A program made the position numbers and the translations under genes. 64,000 nucleotides of DNA from Bradyrhizobium sp. 200 (GTDB lineage: Bacteria > Pseudomonadota > Alphaproteobacteria > Rhizobiales > Xanthobacteraceae): positions 4,632,001 through 4,696,000 of the forward strand of contig NZ_CP064689.1 of NCBI RefSeq assembly GCF_023100945.1, written 5' to 3'. Numbering within the stretch: the stretch's first letter is position 1; every line of letters begins with the position of its first letter. Below, one piece after another: positions 28,490 to 36,579 of this stretch. The notes below the pieces were generated by a model. It ran no database searches. It worked only from the letters and a program-made list of their open reading frames with translations, and had not been told where the DNA came from.

Positions 28490-29886
28490 TGCTGCGCTCC
28501 CTCGGCAAAGCCCTTCAGAGCCGCCTTCAGGTTACTCTCCGCATCGATCAGAAAATTGGCGGCAACGACGACGGGCTCGCCGTCTTTCAGCCCGCTGCGG
28601 ATCTCGATTAGTCCGCCTCCCCGGCGGCCGATCTTGACGTCGCGAGGCTCAAACCGGCCCTCGCCCTTGTCGACCAGAACGACCTGCCGAGATCCCGCAT
28701 CGAGCACCGAACTGTCAGGAACCGACAAAACGGATTCCGAGCCGCCGATCTCGATCTCGGCGTCTACGTACATGTCAGGCAACAACGCAAGGTCCGGATT
28801 GGTGAGTTCGACTCGAACGCGGGCTGTCCGCGTCTCGCGATTGACCTGGGGATAGACGACCGCGATTTTTCCGGAGAAGTCCCGCGTGGGGAAGCTGCGC
28901 GCCCGAACGGTCACGGGCTGCCCGACCGCAAGCGAGCCGAGATCGCGCTCGGCCACGTCGATCAACGCCCAGACGACCGATGTGTCGGCGACTCGGAAGA
29001 GCACGTCGCCTGGTTGAGCTCGCATGCCCTGGACCGCGTTGCGTTCCAGTACGATGCCATCGCGCGGGGCCGACCACTCTACCGTCACAGGAACGACCCG
29101 CGTCCGTTCGATCGCGGTGATCACCGCGTCGGGCACGTCGAGATTCATCAACCGCTGCCGCGAGCCGCGTCCGTAGGAGGGTTCGCCCGCCGTGGTCCTG
29201 GACGTCAATGTCGTTACATACTCGGCGGCCGCGCTGGAAACTGCGGGACTGTAGACCTCCATCAAAGGCTGCCCCTTCTTGACGAAGGTGCCGGTCGTAA
29301 CGTCAGCGACCGATTGCAGGTAGGTTTCCGCACGCATCGCGATGACGGAGACTCGGCGCTCGTCGAGCTGGATCGCGCCTGGCGCCCGCACGGCAGTCCG
29401 GATCGGACGGAGGGCCGCCGGCTCCGATTTGACGCCGGTGCGCTGGATCTTTCCGGGCGAGACCTTGACCGATCCGTCGTCGCTGTCCTCGCCCTCATAG
29501 ACGGCGATGTAATCCATCCCCATCGAATCTTTCTTGGGCGTCGGCGAAACGTCCGGCAGTCCCATCGGATTGCGGTAGTATTTGATCTTGCGATCCGCAG
29601 GTGGCGCGGCCGCCACTTCCGCCGGATCGTCGAAACTGATGTCGGCGCCTGCAAGGACAGCGCGATAGTCGCGGCCATCAGGCGTTTTCTTCGGCGTCAG
29701 CGAGTAGGAAGGCTTGCCGTCCGGATCCTGATAGTAGATCGCCGCGTTCGGTTCGGCGCGCGCCTGCTCCATGACGTGTGCGTGCTTCGTCTCTCTGCTC
29801 GGCCAGAGATATGGACGCGAGAGGACGCCGGCGATCGCCGCAGCCGTGACGGTAGCGGCGATTCCAATCAGAACCGAGCGTTTCAT
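28486..29886 (-). CDS. cusB: RND periplasmic adaptor (CusB type) with two heavy-metal-binding modules
   Basis: The membrane-fusion subunit joining CusA to the outer membrane, 466 residues. After an N-terminal signal/anchor (residues 1-25) come two consecutive HMBD-like segments. One is near residues 50-77 (YYQDPDGKPSYSLTPKKTPD) and one near 101-130 (YYRNPMGLPDVSPTPKKDSM). The barrel/lipoyl/beta adaptor core follows. The first module has Asp where the second has Asn-Pro-Met, so the first may have lost metal ligands. ATGA overlaps on both sides couple it to the genes before and after. Confidence 0.9.
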   Translation of the reverse strand: MKRSVLIGIAATVTAAAIAGVLSRPYLWPSRETKHAHVMEQARAEPNAAIYYQDPDGKPSYSLTPKKTPDGRDYRAVLAGADISFDDPAEVAAAPPADRKIKYYRNPMGLPDVSPTPKKDSMGMDYIAVYEGEDSDDGSVKVSPGKIQRTGVKSEPAALRPIRTAVRAPGAIQLDERRVSVIAMRAETYLQSVADVTTGTFVKKGQPLMEVYSPAVSSAAAEYVTTLTSRTTAGEPSYGRGSRQRLMNLDVPDAVITAIERTRVVPVTVEWSAPRDGIVLERNAVQGMRAQPGDVLFRVADTSVVWALIDVAERDLGSLAVGQPVTVRARSFPTRDFSGKIAVVYPQVNRETRTARVRVELTNPDLALLPDMYVDAEIEIGGSESVLSVPDSSVLDAGSRQVVLVDKGEGRFEPRDVKIGRRGGGLIEIRSGLKDGEPVVVAANFLIDAESNLKAALKGFAEGAQQ

Positions 29887-30290
29887 TTGTCGGCCTGAAT
29901 GACGAGCTTGTTTTCGACCGTGCCGGTTTCACCCTGGACCTTGGCGCCGAGCGACAATTGCCAGCGGCCGGCCATGCTGAAATTGGCCTTGAATCGGTAG
30001 GTGCCCGACTCCGATCCCGGCAGCGGAGTGACCTTGGTGACCATCTCCTGCATGGCATCCGGAGCCATGTCGAGGCGCGTGGCAAAGATGACCGCGTCCG
30101 GAACGGCCTTGCCCGTCGTCTTGTCGATGAGCTTTACGGCGATGGTCTTGTCGGGGCCGGTCTTGACGGTCGGTTCGACAAGCCTGAACTCGTAATTCTT
30201 GATGTCGGCAAGCGCGACGGTAGCGCCGCACGTCAAGACAGCGCTGGTCAGCGCAAGCCGCAGGCTGCGCGAAAAATGAATGAGCTTCAT
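29883..30290 (-). CDS. Periplasmic YtkA/FixH-like protein
   Basis: A 135-residue exported protein with a signal peptide (LALTSAVLTCGATVALAD, cleavage near residue 28) and a single Ig-like domain. The domain contains DMAPDAMQEM, GTYRFKANFSMAGRWQLSL and KVQGETGTVENKLVI, typical of the YtkA/FixH-like fold found beside copper efflux genes and cytochrome oxidase assembly genes. The Met/Asp cluster could bind copper. ATG 30290 is preferred to 30329. The stop overlaps the cusB start by ATGA. Confidence 0.82.
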   Translation of the reverse strand: MKLIHFSRSLRLALTSAVLTCGATVALADIKNYEFRLVEPTVKTGPDKTIAVKLIDKTTGKAVPDAVIFATRLDMAPDAMQEMVTKVTPLPGSESGTYRFKANFSMAGRWQLSLGAKVQGETGTVENKLVIQADK

Positions 30291-30365
30291 GTGATAACCT
30301 CGATCTCTGGCTAGCTGCCATGGCAGCATGGAGCGGACGCCACGAAGCGCCGCGCGATTTTGGCG

Positions 30366-30740
30366 TTACGCCAAAATGTCCAGGGATCGGGGAGGTCTTG
30401 GAGGGGGTGAATAGCCGAGGCTTTTCACCTCGGGATCGCTGCTGGGACGCAGCATTCGCAGAATGACCGGCCGGAACTCGGCAACGCCGGCCGGCAGCGG
30501 CGCCTGCAACGTCGTCGACACACAGAGCGCCATCAACGGGCACTGGTCGCAATCGACAGGCGCCGACTTGTCCGGGCAGCACGGCATGTCTTCGGACATG
30601 GCCGCCGTATCATCCGACGTCGACGTCATCGCCATCGATGCCGTCGCGCCCGTATTCGCCCGCGCCGTGAGCGGGGCGATGACGAGGCCGACGATCACAA
30701 GGACCGCCAGCAGCCGGCAAAGGTGGATCGAGCGTTTCAC
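30366..30740 (-). CDS. Cys-rich exported protein at the head of the metal operon
   Basis: A 124-residue product (GTG 30740) with a strong hydrophobic segment (LCRLLAVLVIVGLVIAPLTA, about residues 7-26). After a Thr/Met-rich stretch comes the cluster MPCCPDKSAPVDCDQCPLMA-LC, with five closely spaced cysteines. The tail is Pro/Arg-rich. I recognise the pattern from copper loci but not a named family. No strong ribosome site decides the start; the frame extends to a GTG-ATG at 30791. It precedes the YtkA-like gene by 75 bases on the same strand. Confidence 0.65.
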   Translation of the reverse strand: MKRSIHLCRLLAVLVIVGLVIAPLTARANTGATASMAMTSTSDDTAAMSEDMPCCPDKSAPVDCDQCPLMALCVSTTLQAPLPAGVAEFRPVILRMLRPSSDPEVKSLGYSPPPRPPRSLDILA

Positions 30741-30892
30741 GAGGCCAGTTTCGCACAACCCGACCCATGATGGGAAGCAAAGTTCCATCACGAAATCGCG
30801 GGTTTCGTTAACATATCCCGGTCGGGAATGATCGCATTGCGATAAATCAAATCCATCCGCGCCGGCAGGGCCAAGTTCGTATTGCCGGAGAG

Positions 30893-30945
30893 CCAGAACA
30901 TTTTTCTGGGCCGCGACTTAAGGTAACGACCGCCTAGTGGCGGTC
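30893..30945. promoter_or_regulatory. Two inverted repeats in the csp3 upstream region
   Basis: CCAGAA-CATTT-TTCTGG (30893-30909) and GACCGCC-TAGT-GGCGGTC (30928-30945) are both perfect. They lie 24-76 bases before the copper storage protein start in the divergent gap. They are candidate operator and leader hairpin respectively. Neither matches a CueR or CsoR consensus that I know. Confidence 0.45.
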
Positions 30946-30968
30946 TGCCCTCCAGCCAGGAGCCCGCC

Positions 30969-31373
30969 ATGCACGCCCGCGAAATGATCGGTACCCACCC
31001 GGCCGTCCAGGGCCAGGTCAACGACGCCCTGATCCGCTGCATCGAGGAATGTTATTCTTGCGCCCAGACCTGCACCTCCTGCGCCGACGCCTGCCTGTCG
31101 GAGCGCATGGTGCAGGAGCTGACCCAGTGCATCCGCCTGGACCTGGATTGCGCCGACATCTGCAACATCACCGGCCGCATCATGACCCGCAGGACGGGTT
31201 CCGATGACGAAGTGATGCGCCGCATGCTCAGCGTCTGCTCTGCGGCCTGCCGGCTTTGCGCGGAGGAGTGCCAGAAGCACGCCGCCATGCATGAACATTG
31301 CCGCATCTGCGCGGAAAGCTGCCGCCGCTGCATGGAGGCCTGCCAGGAATTGGCACGCGGCATGGCGCACTAG
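30969..31373 (+). CDS. csp3: Cytosolic four-helix-bundle copper storage protein (Csp3 type)
   Basis: A 134-residue protein with 18 cysteines arranged mostly as CxxC and CxxxC along four helices (for example CIEECYSCAQTCTSCADAC, residues 24-42; CRICAESCRRCMEAC near the C-terminus). In the Csp family these thiols line the bundle and bind many Cu(I) ions. There is no Tat or Sec signal, which places it with cytosolic Csp3, whose characterised member also has 18 cysteines (recalled). The ribosome site is CCAGGAG before ATG 30969. It is divergent from the metal efflux operon and functionally complementary to it: storage versus export. Confidence 0.92.
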   Translation: MHAREMIGTHPAVQGQVNDALIRCIEECYSCAQTCTSCADACLSERMVQELTQCIRLDLDCADICNITGRIMTRRTGSDDEVMRRMLSVCSAACRLCAEECQKHAAMHEHCRICAESCRRCMEACQELARGMAH

Positions 31374-31389
31374 CGCGGGCGGACCCGCA

Positions 31390-32013
31390 TCAGCTCTCGC
31401 GCCTGAATACGCTGAACTGGAAGATCTGCCGGGAATCCCACGGGGTCGCGTGTTCGTGCCGCTGCGTGTGGACCAGCTTGAAAGAAGTACCGAGCGTCTG
31501 CCCGAGGCTCGCGCTGTCATAGCGGGCGACCGGAAGCCCGCTGCATTTTTCAGGGCCGTCGAGCGCGAAGGTGGCTATGATGGCGTGTCCGCCGATTTTC
31601 AGGCCGCGCCTGAGGCGCTCGATATAGGCGGCGCGATCCTTTTCGTCGGTGAGAAAGTGAAACGCCGCCCGGTCGTGCCAGATGTCGTATCGCATCACCG
31701 GCTCCCAGATCGTAGCGTCTGCCACCAGCCAGCGAACTCGGTCGGCGCGGACTCCGAGGCGAGCCTTGGCAGCCTTCAATGCCGCGTCCGACAGATCGAG
31801 CACGGTGACATCCTCAAACCCCAGCTCAACGAGATGGTCGACCAGCCGCGAAGCGCCGCCGCCAATGTCGATGATGGCCGAATTGCCGGTTGCACCCGCC
31901 TGCACGATCAATTCGAGCGATGGCGCGGGGCTCTGCTGAAACCAGCTCACCTCGTTCTCGCCCTTTGTCGTGTAGACGTTCTCCCAGTGGGCCTGACGGC
32001 TGGCATCTCCCAT
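31390..32013 (-). CDS. Class I SAM-dependent methyltransferase
   Basis: A 207-residue enzyme starting MGDASRQAHWENVYTTKGEN. SAM motif I appears as AIIDIGGGASRLVDHL (about residues 45-60), the acidic turn as VTVLDLSDAAL, and the later strand as YDIWHDRAAFHFLTD. The WHDRAxFHFL pattern is that of a trans-aconitate/tellurite-like methyltransferase subgroup. AGGAGGG before ATG 32013 decides the start. It converges on csp3 with a 16-base gap. The substrate is unknown. Confidence 0.85.
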   Translation of the reverse strand: MGDASRQAHWENVYTTKGENEVSWFQQSPAPSLELIVQAGATGNSAIIDIGGGASRLVDHLVELGFEDVTVLDLSDAALKAAKARLGVRADRVRWLVADATIWEPVMRYDIWHDRAAFHFLTDEKDRAAYIERLRRGLKIGGHAIIATFALDGPEKCSGLPVARYDSASLGQTLGTSFKLVHTQRHEHATPWDSRQIFQFSVFRRES

Positions 32014-32206
32014 GGGGGGCCCTCCTCTTGCTGGCCAGGATGGTCGAACATATGGCCATCCCTCCAATCCTCGACAACGCGCCGGCGGCAGTCGCACCGG
32101 GCCTCGCGAGGGACGGCAGCCGGCCGGCGATGATGCATAACCAATGGGGTATAGTGGCTTCCGGAAGCTGGAACTTCGGCGCTTTTACACCGCTTCAAAT
32201 TCTCGC

Positions 32207-32263
32207 TTGACTAATTCATATCTCAGCGGTTATGGATCTATCAATAACCCAGAGGTTATCGAT
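32207..32263 (+). promoter_or_regulatory. arsR promoter with palindromic operator
   Basis: TTGACT (32207) and a weak -10 near 32231 (TATGGA) give a normal spacing. Just downstream, ATCAATAACC-CAGA-GGTTATCGAT (32240-32263) is a 9/10 inverted repeat, and a further GGTTATGGAT half-site lies at 32228. It would overlap the transcription start, as ArsR-family autorepression sites do. The ArsR start is only 5 bases downstream with no ribosome site, so a leaderless transcript is possible. Confidence 0.7.
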
Positions 32264-32268
32264 CCCAG

Positions 32269-32592
32269 ATGCCGAACGCGCATGATGTGCTCTTCAGAAC
32301 GCTTGCCGATCCGACCCGCCGGGCGATCTTCGAGCGGCTGTGCCGCGAAGGTGAGCAGACGGTCGGGGCCCTGACGGCGCGGGCCGGGATCTCGCAACCG
32401 GCCGTCTCAAAACATCTCGGCCTTCTGAAACAGGCCGGGCTGGTGCGTGACCGCCACGAAGGCCGCCAGACGCACTATAGCGCGCAGCTCGGCGCCCTAG
32501 CCCCGCTGATCGACTGGACGAGCGAGATGGCGGGGTTCTGGCAGAGGAAATTCGACGATCTCGAGGATCTGCTCAAACGGATGGACCAATGA
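32269..32592 (+). CDS. ArsR family winged-helix regulator
   Basis: A 107-residue repressor-type protein. It has the HTH_20/ArsR fold: FRTLADPTRRAIFERLCREG, then recognition helix GISQPAVSKHLGLLKQAGLV, and the wing RHEGRQTHY. It lacks the CxC metal site of metal-sensing ArsR, so it belongs to the group paired with SRPBCC proteins. The stop overlaps the next start as ATGA. A nearby palindrome suggests autoregulation. Confidence 0.9.
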   Translation: MPNAHDVLFRTLADPTRRAIFERLCREGEQTVGALTARAGISQPAVSKHLGLLKQAGLVRDRHEGRQTHYSAQLGALAPLIDWTSEMAGFWQRKFDDLEDLLKRMDQ

Positions 32593-33020
32593 CCAATAGC
32601 ACGACCGAAACCCGCTCCGTCGTCGTCGAACGCGAGATATCTCATCCGCCGGAAAAGCTCTGGCGCGCGCTCACGCAACCGCACTTGATGGAGGAATGGC
32701 TGATGAAGAACGACTTCAAGCCGGTCGTGGGTCACCAGTTCAATCTTCGCGGCGAATGGGGCGGCGTGCTGGACTGCGAGGTTCTCGCCATCGAGCCGAA
32801 CAAGGAGCTGTCCTACACCTGGAATTTCAAGCACGAGGATGCCGCCTTCAATCTGCAGAGCGTGGTGACCTTTACGCTCACCCCGACGCGCGCGGGGACG
32901 CTCCTGCGCATGGAGCAGACGGGCTTCCGGCCGGATCAGAAGCAGGCCTATGGCGGCGCCCACGCCGGATGGCAGCAATTCTTCGCGAAGCTGGAGGAGG
33001 TTTTGGCGCGTACGGACTGA
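32589..33020 (+). CDS. SRPBCC/AHSA1-type ligand-binding protein
   Basis: A 143-residue START-like helix-grip fold protein (VVVEREISHPPEKLWRALTQ near the N-terminus; WGGVLDCEVLAIEPNKELSY; GAHAGWQQFFAKLEEVL at the C-terminal helix). Such proteins bind hydrophobic ligands and are commonly coupled to an ArsR regulator, as here by ATGA overlap. The ligand is unknown. Confidence 0.88.
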   Translation: MTNSTTETRSVVVEREISHPPEKLWRALTQPHLMEEWLMKNDFKPVVGHQFNLRGEWGGVLDCEVLAIEPNKELSYTWNFKHEDAAFNLQSVVTFTLTPTRAGTLLRMEQTGFRPDQKQAYGGAHAGWQQFFAKLEEVLARTD

Positions 33021-33078
33021 ACCGCTGCGCGTCCCGCTCCGGCTCGTCTGCAAAAGTCTGCAAAGGAGGAACTGGAAC

Positions 33079-33273
33079 ATGTGGATTCGGCAGATTCACC
33101 GCTGGCTGTCGATTGCCTTCACGGTGACCGTCGTCGCCAATTTCATTGCCATGGGACTGGGGGAGCCTTCCCCGTGGGTGGTATACTCCCCATTGCCGCC
33201 GCTCTTTTTACTGATGTTCACCGGCCTGTACATGTTCGTGCTGCCCTACGCCGTCAAATGGCGCAGCGGCTGA
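33079..33273 (+). CDS. Small two-helix membrane protein
   Basis: A 64-residue protein with two transmembrane segments (LSIAFTVTVVANFIAMGL, about residues 10-27; PLFLLMFTGLYMFVLPYAV, about 41-59). An AAGGAGG ribosome site 9 bases before ATG 33079 fixes the start. An upstream in-frame extension is a shadow of the preceding gene. It sits 58 bases after the SRPBCC gene and is probably in the same transcript. Function unknown. Confidence 0.75.
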   Translation: MWIRQIHRWLSIAFTVTVVANFIAMGLGEPSPWVVYSPLPPLFLLMFTGLYMFVLPYAVKWRSG

Positions 33274-33298
33274 CGTACCGGCGACAGGAGCGAACACA

Positions 33299-33769
33299 AT
33301 GGCGCAAACGACGTCAGGAAGGCCGGCGAAGATCGCAAAGAAGGCCGCCGCCAAGCAGGCTACCGCAAAGCCCGCGCTGCTCTCAGGCGGCAATCCGCAG
33401 ATCGCGAAAGGGTACGGCGATGCTCCCGTGCAGGCCTACATCACGGCCATGCCGGGCTGGAAACGCGACGTCGGGCGCCACCTCGATGCGCTGATCGTGC
33501 GCACCGTTCCCGGCGTGTACAAGGCCGTCAAATGGAACACGCCCTTCTATGGCGTTGAGGGTGAGGGCTGGTTCCTCGGTTTTCATTGCTTCACGAAGTA
33601 CGTTAAAGTGACGTTCTTCCGCGGTACATCGCTGCACCCTATTCCGCCTGGCGAGTCCAAGCACAAGGGAGTGCGCTACCTCGACATTTACGAGGACGTC
33701 CCGCTCGACGACGCACAATTCGTCGCCTGGGTGAAACAAGCCAGCGAGTTGCCCGGCGAACGATTGTGA
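33299..33769 (+). CDS. DUF1801 domain protein
   Basis: A 156-residue protein with an Ala/Lys-rich leader (about residues 1-30) and a DUF1801/YdhG-like core: VRTVPGVYKAVKWNTPFYGV, then VTFFRGTSLHPIPPG and VRYLDIYEDVPLDDAQFVAW. The fold is small and frataxin-like with unknown biochemistry. It is followed by a second DUF1801-like protein through a GTGA overlap. Confidence 0.85.
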   Translation: MAQTTSGRPAKIAKKAAAKQATAKPALLSGGNPQIAKGYGDAPVQAYITAMPGWKRDVGRHLDALIVRTVPGVYKAVKWNTPFYGVEGEGWFLGFHCFTKYVKVTFFRGTSLHPIPPGESKHKGVRYLDIYEDVPLDDAQFVAWVKQASELPGERL

Positions 33770-34299
33770 GCGAAACAGCCACGAAGAAAGCGACGACAAG
33801 CATGAAGAAGAGCGGCGCAAAGGAAGCAAAAGGAGCGAGCTCTCCCTCTCAGCACATCGATGCGAGAATCAAGGAGCTGGGCGATTGGCGCGGCGAGATG
33901 CTCGCGCGCATCCGAAGCATCATCAAGCAAGCCGATCCCGAAGTGATCGAGGAGTGGAAGTGGCGCGGCGTTCCGGTGTGGGAGCACGACGGCATCATCT
34001 GCACCGGCGAGACCTACAAGGCTGTCGTGAAGATGACCTTCGCCAGGGGTGCCGCGCTGGACGACCCAACAGACCTCTTCAACTCCAGCCTCGAAGGCAA
34101 CACCAGGCGCGCCATCGATTTCCATCAGGGCGACAAGATCGATGAGAAGGCGTTGAAGGCGCTCATTCGCGAGGCCGTGCAACTGAACGTGTCAGCGCGA
34201 GGTCCCGGAAGAAAAAGAGCGCTTGAGAAGATGACGGCGACGGACTCAACGAGGCACAGACGCCGAACTCGCCGCGCTTCCTCGCTCATTCGGCGGTGA
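33766..34299 (+). CDS. Second DUF1801 domain protein
   Basis: A 177-residue protein starting with GTG inside the stop of the previous gene. A Lys-rich leader and a core with IKQADPEVIEEWKWRGVPVW, ICTGETYKAVVKMTFARGAA and LFNSSLEGNTRRAIDFHQGD mark the DUF1801 fold. A basic Arg-rich tail ([15 protein letters not shown]) could contact nucleic acid. It is only distantly similar to its neighbour. Its last 14 bases overlap the convergent binding-protein gene. Confidence 0.82.
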   Translation: MSETATKKATTSMKKSGAKEAKGASSPSQHIDARIKELGDWRGEMLARIRSIIKQADPEVIEEWKWRGVPVWEHDGIICTGETYKAVVKMTFARGAALDDPTDLFNSSLEGNTRRAIDFHQGDKIDEKALKALIREAVQLNVSARGPGRKRALEKMTATDSTRHRRRTRRASSLIRR

Positions 34300-35281
34300 T
34301 GCCGAGCGAGCGGACAAGCTCGCCGCGCGCCTGATAATCGACCTCGATCTGGCGTTTGAAATCATCGGGCGTACCACCAACGGCGACCATGCCTTGCTTG
34401 TCCAGCCAGGCGCGCATCGTATCCGTGGCAAGCACCTGGTTCACCTCCTTGTTCAGGGTCGCGATCACCGGCTTCGGCGTGTTCCTCGGCAGCATTAGCC
34501 CGATATAGCTGATGATCTTGAACTGCGGGAACGTTTCGCTGATCGCCGGCACGTTGGGCAGCAACGGGTAGCGCTTTTCGGACGTGACGCCGAGCAGCTT
34601 GATCTTGCCCGCCGTCGCCAGCGGCTCCACCGCGGTCGGCGCACCGAACAGCAGCGGAATCTGCCCGCCCAGGAGATCGTTCACCGAAGCCGCCGTTCCC
34701 TTGTAGGGAATGTGGGTCATGGTGAAGCCGCCGTACTTCTGCAGCATCTCGCCGGCGAGGCGGTGCGGCGTCGAGCTGCCCGAACTGCCAAAGCTCAGGT
34801 TCTGCGTCTTCTGCTTGCCCAGCGCGACGAGCTCGGCCACCGAATTCGCCGGCACATTGTTGGCTGCGGCAAGCAGCAGCGGCGACCACGCGATGTTGAC
34901 GACGGGCTCCATCGCCGTCGAAAGATCGAAGTGGTTGCTGGTGGCGAGGTGGGGATCGATCGTGACCATCGCATCCGTCACCATGAGGATGGTGTGTCCG
35001 TCAGGCTCGGCGCGCGCGGCCGCCTGAGCCGCGATGATGCCGTTGGCCCCGGTCTTGTTCTCGATGACGACGGATACTTTGAGGTTCTCGCCGAGTTGCT
35101 TGCCGATGATCCGGGCCAGCGCATCGGCCTGCCCTCCCGCGGAATAGCCGACCAGGATCGTGATCGATCGCGACGGATAGGGTTGCGCCTCTGCAGGGAG
35201 CACGATCGCGCTCAGCGCAAGCGCTGCGGTCGCCACACCGAGGATGCGAGCTTTTGTTCGAACCAGTTTGCCGGAAATCAT
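34286..35281 (-). CDS. Bug-family solute-binding protein (tripartite tricarboxylate transport type)
   Basis: A 331-residue periplasmic receptor with a signal peptide (ILGVATAALALSAIVLPAEA, cleavage before QPYPSRSITI near residue 33). The Bug signatures ITILVGYSAGGQADALARII and ENKTGANGIIAAQAAARAEP are present. Bug proteins bind small carboxylates or aromatic acids. No TctA/TctB membrane genes are beside it, as is common for orphan Bug proteins. It is third in a minus-strand block with CaiB- and HMG-lyase-type enzymes, so a carboxylate degraded through CoA esters is the likely ligand (inference). Confidence 0.9.
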   Translation of the reverse strand: MISGKLVRTKARILGVATAALALSAIVLPAEAQPYPSRSITILVGYSAGGQADALARIIGKQLGENLKVSVVIENKTGANGIIAAQAAARAEPDGHTILMVTDAMVTIDPHLATSNHFDLSTAMEPVVNIAWSPLLLAAANNVPANSVAELVALGKQKTQNLSFGSSGSSTPHRLAGEMLQKYGGFTMTHIPYKGTAASVNDLLGGQIPLLFGAPTAVEPLATAGKIKLLGVTSEKRYPLLPNVPAISETFPQFKIISYIGLMLPRNTPKPVIATLNKEVNQVLATDTMRAWLDKQGMVAVGGTPDDFKRQIEVDYQARGELVRSLGITAE

Positions 35282-35361
35282 GCTCCGTCTCCTCCCTGAC
35301 CATATTGCGTTTTCGCGAGGCGGTTGGACCGCCCTTCTTTTTCGCTTCGTCTTGCTTGCTT

Positions 35362-36579
35362 CTATGCGGGCACGCTCGCAGCCGCGCCCAGTACGCCCGC
35401 CGAGCGCAGTTCGATGATTTCCTGCTCCGAATATCCGGCCGCGCCCAGAATTTCGCGCGCGTGCTCGCCGATCTTCGGCGGCTGGCGGTCGAGGCCCGCG
35501 CGTTCGCGCCCGTCGCCGAATTCCACCGGCAGCGCGGGGATTCCGACCAGCGGTCCGCCGCCCAGTCCGGATACGGCTGTCGCCAGCAGGCCGCCATTGG
35601 CAAGCAGATGCGGATCGATCGACAGTTCATCGGGCCGTCCGACCCGCGAATAGGCAACCCGTGCCGCTTCGCATTTGTGAAGGATTTCATCGAGCGGCAA
35701 TTTCGAGATACGCCGCTCGAGCTCGGGCAGCATCCACTCGCGCGCCTCGCAACGATTGGCGTTGCCCGCAAGCCGCGGATCGTCGCGCCAGTCGTCGAAG
35801 CCGAAAGTTTCGCAGAAGCGTTGCCAGTGCCGATCCGAGGTGCAGCCGATGAAGATCTGGCCGCCATCGGACGCGGTGAAGACGTCGTACACGCCCCAGG
35901 CATTCTTGCGGGCCGGCATCGGCGGCATCGGCCCGCCGATCACGGCACTGCCGACCACCACCGCGCCGAGCATGAACGTTGCGCTCTCGAAGAGAGAGCT
36001 GGCCACCCTCTGTCCGGCTCCCGTGATGTCGCGCTCGCGAAGCGCTGATAGCGCCGCCACCACGCCGAACACGCCGCCGAGAATGTCGATGACGGGCGCA
36101 CCGGCGCGCAACGGCCGGCCCGGCGGCCCGGTCATATAGGCGAGCCCGGACTGCATCTGCACCACTTCGTCGAGCGCGCCGCGGTTCTCGTACGGTCCCT
36201 TCAGAAAACCCTTCATCGAGAGGTAGACAAGGCGCGGGTTGATCTGGCGTAGATCCTCCCAACTGCACTTCAGCCGTTCGATCGTTCCGGGACCGAAATT
36301 CTCCAGCACGACATCGGCATCCCTGACGAGCCGATGCACGATCGCCTGGCCCTCGGGCCGTTTCAGGTCGATCGCGATCGAGCGCTTGTTGCGGTTGTAG
36401 GTCGCGAAGAATCCGGCGGCGAAGCCCGGCAACCGCCGCGTCGGATCGCCGTCGGCCGGCTCGATCTTCACCACGTCGGCGCCGAGATCGGCGAACACGA
36501 CGCCCGCGCACGGCCCCATGATGGTGTGACCGAAATCGAGCACCTTCAGCCCCGCAAGCGGCCTGGCGGAAGTCGTCAT
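35362..36579 (-). CDS. CaiB/BaiF (class III) CoA-transferase
   Basis: A 405-residue enzyme moving CoA between carboxylic acids. It opens LKVLDFGHTIMGPCAGVVFA and carries DLGADVVKIEPADGDPTRR, NRNKRSIAIDLKRPEG and DVVLENFGPGTIERL. The expected catalytic Asp is in GALDEVVQMQSGLAYMTG (near residue 147). I start at 36579 (MTTSARPLAGL); upstream in-frame sequence is a shadow of the lyase gene. Its start overlaps the lyase stop as ATGA, so activation by CoA transfer followed by lyase cleavage is a plausible pathway. Confidence 0.92.
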   Translation of the reverse strand: MTTSARPLAGLKVLDFGHTIMGPCAGVVFADLGADVVKIEPADGDPTRRLPGFAAGFFATYNRNKRSIAIDLKRPEGQAIVHRLVRDADVVLENFGPGTIERLKCSWEDLRQINPRLVYLSMKGFLKGPYENRGALDEVVQMQSGLAYMTGPPGRPLRAGAPVIDILGGVFGVVAALSALRERDITGAGQRVASSLFESATFMLGAVVVGSAVIGGPMPPMPARKNAWGVYDVFTASDGGQIFIGCTSDRHWQRFCETFGFDDWRDDPRLAGNANRCEAREWMLPELERRISKLPLDEILHKCEAARVAYSRVGRPDELSIDPHLLANGGLLATAVSGLGGGPLVGIPALPVEFGDGRERAGLDRQPPKIGEHAREILGAAGYSEQEIIELRSAGVLGAAASVPA

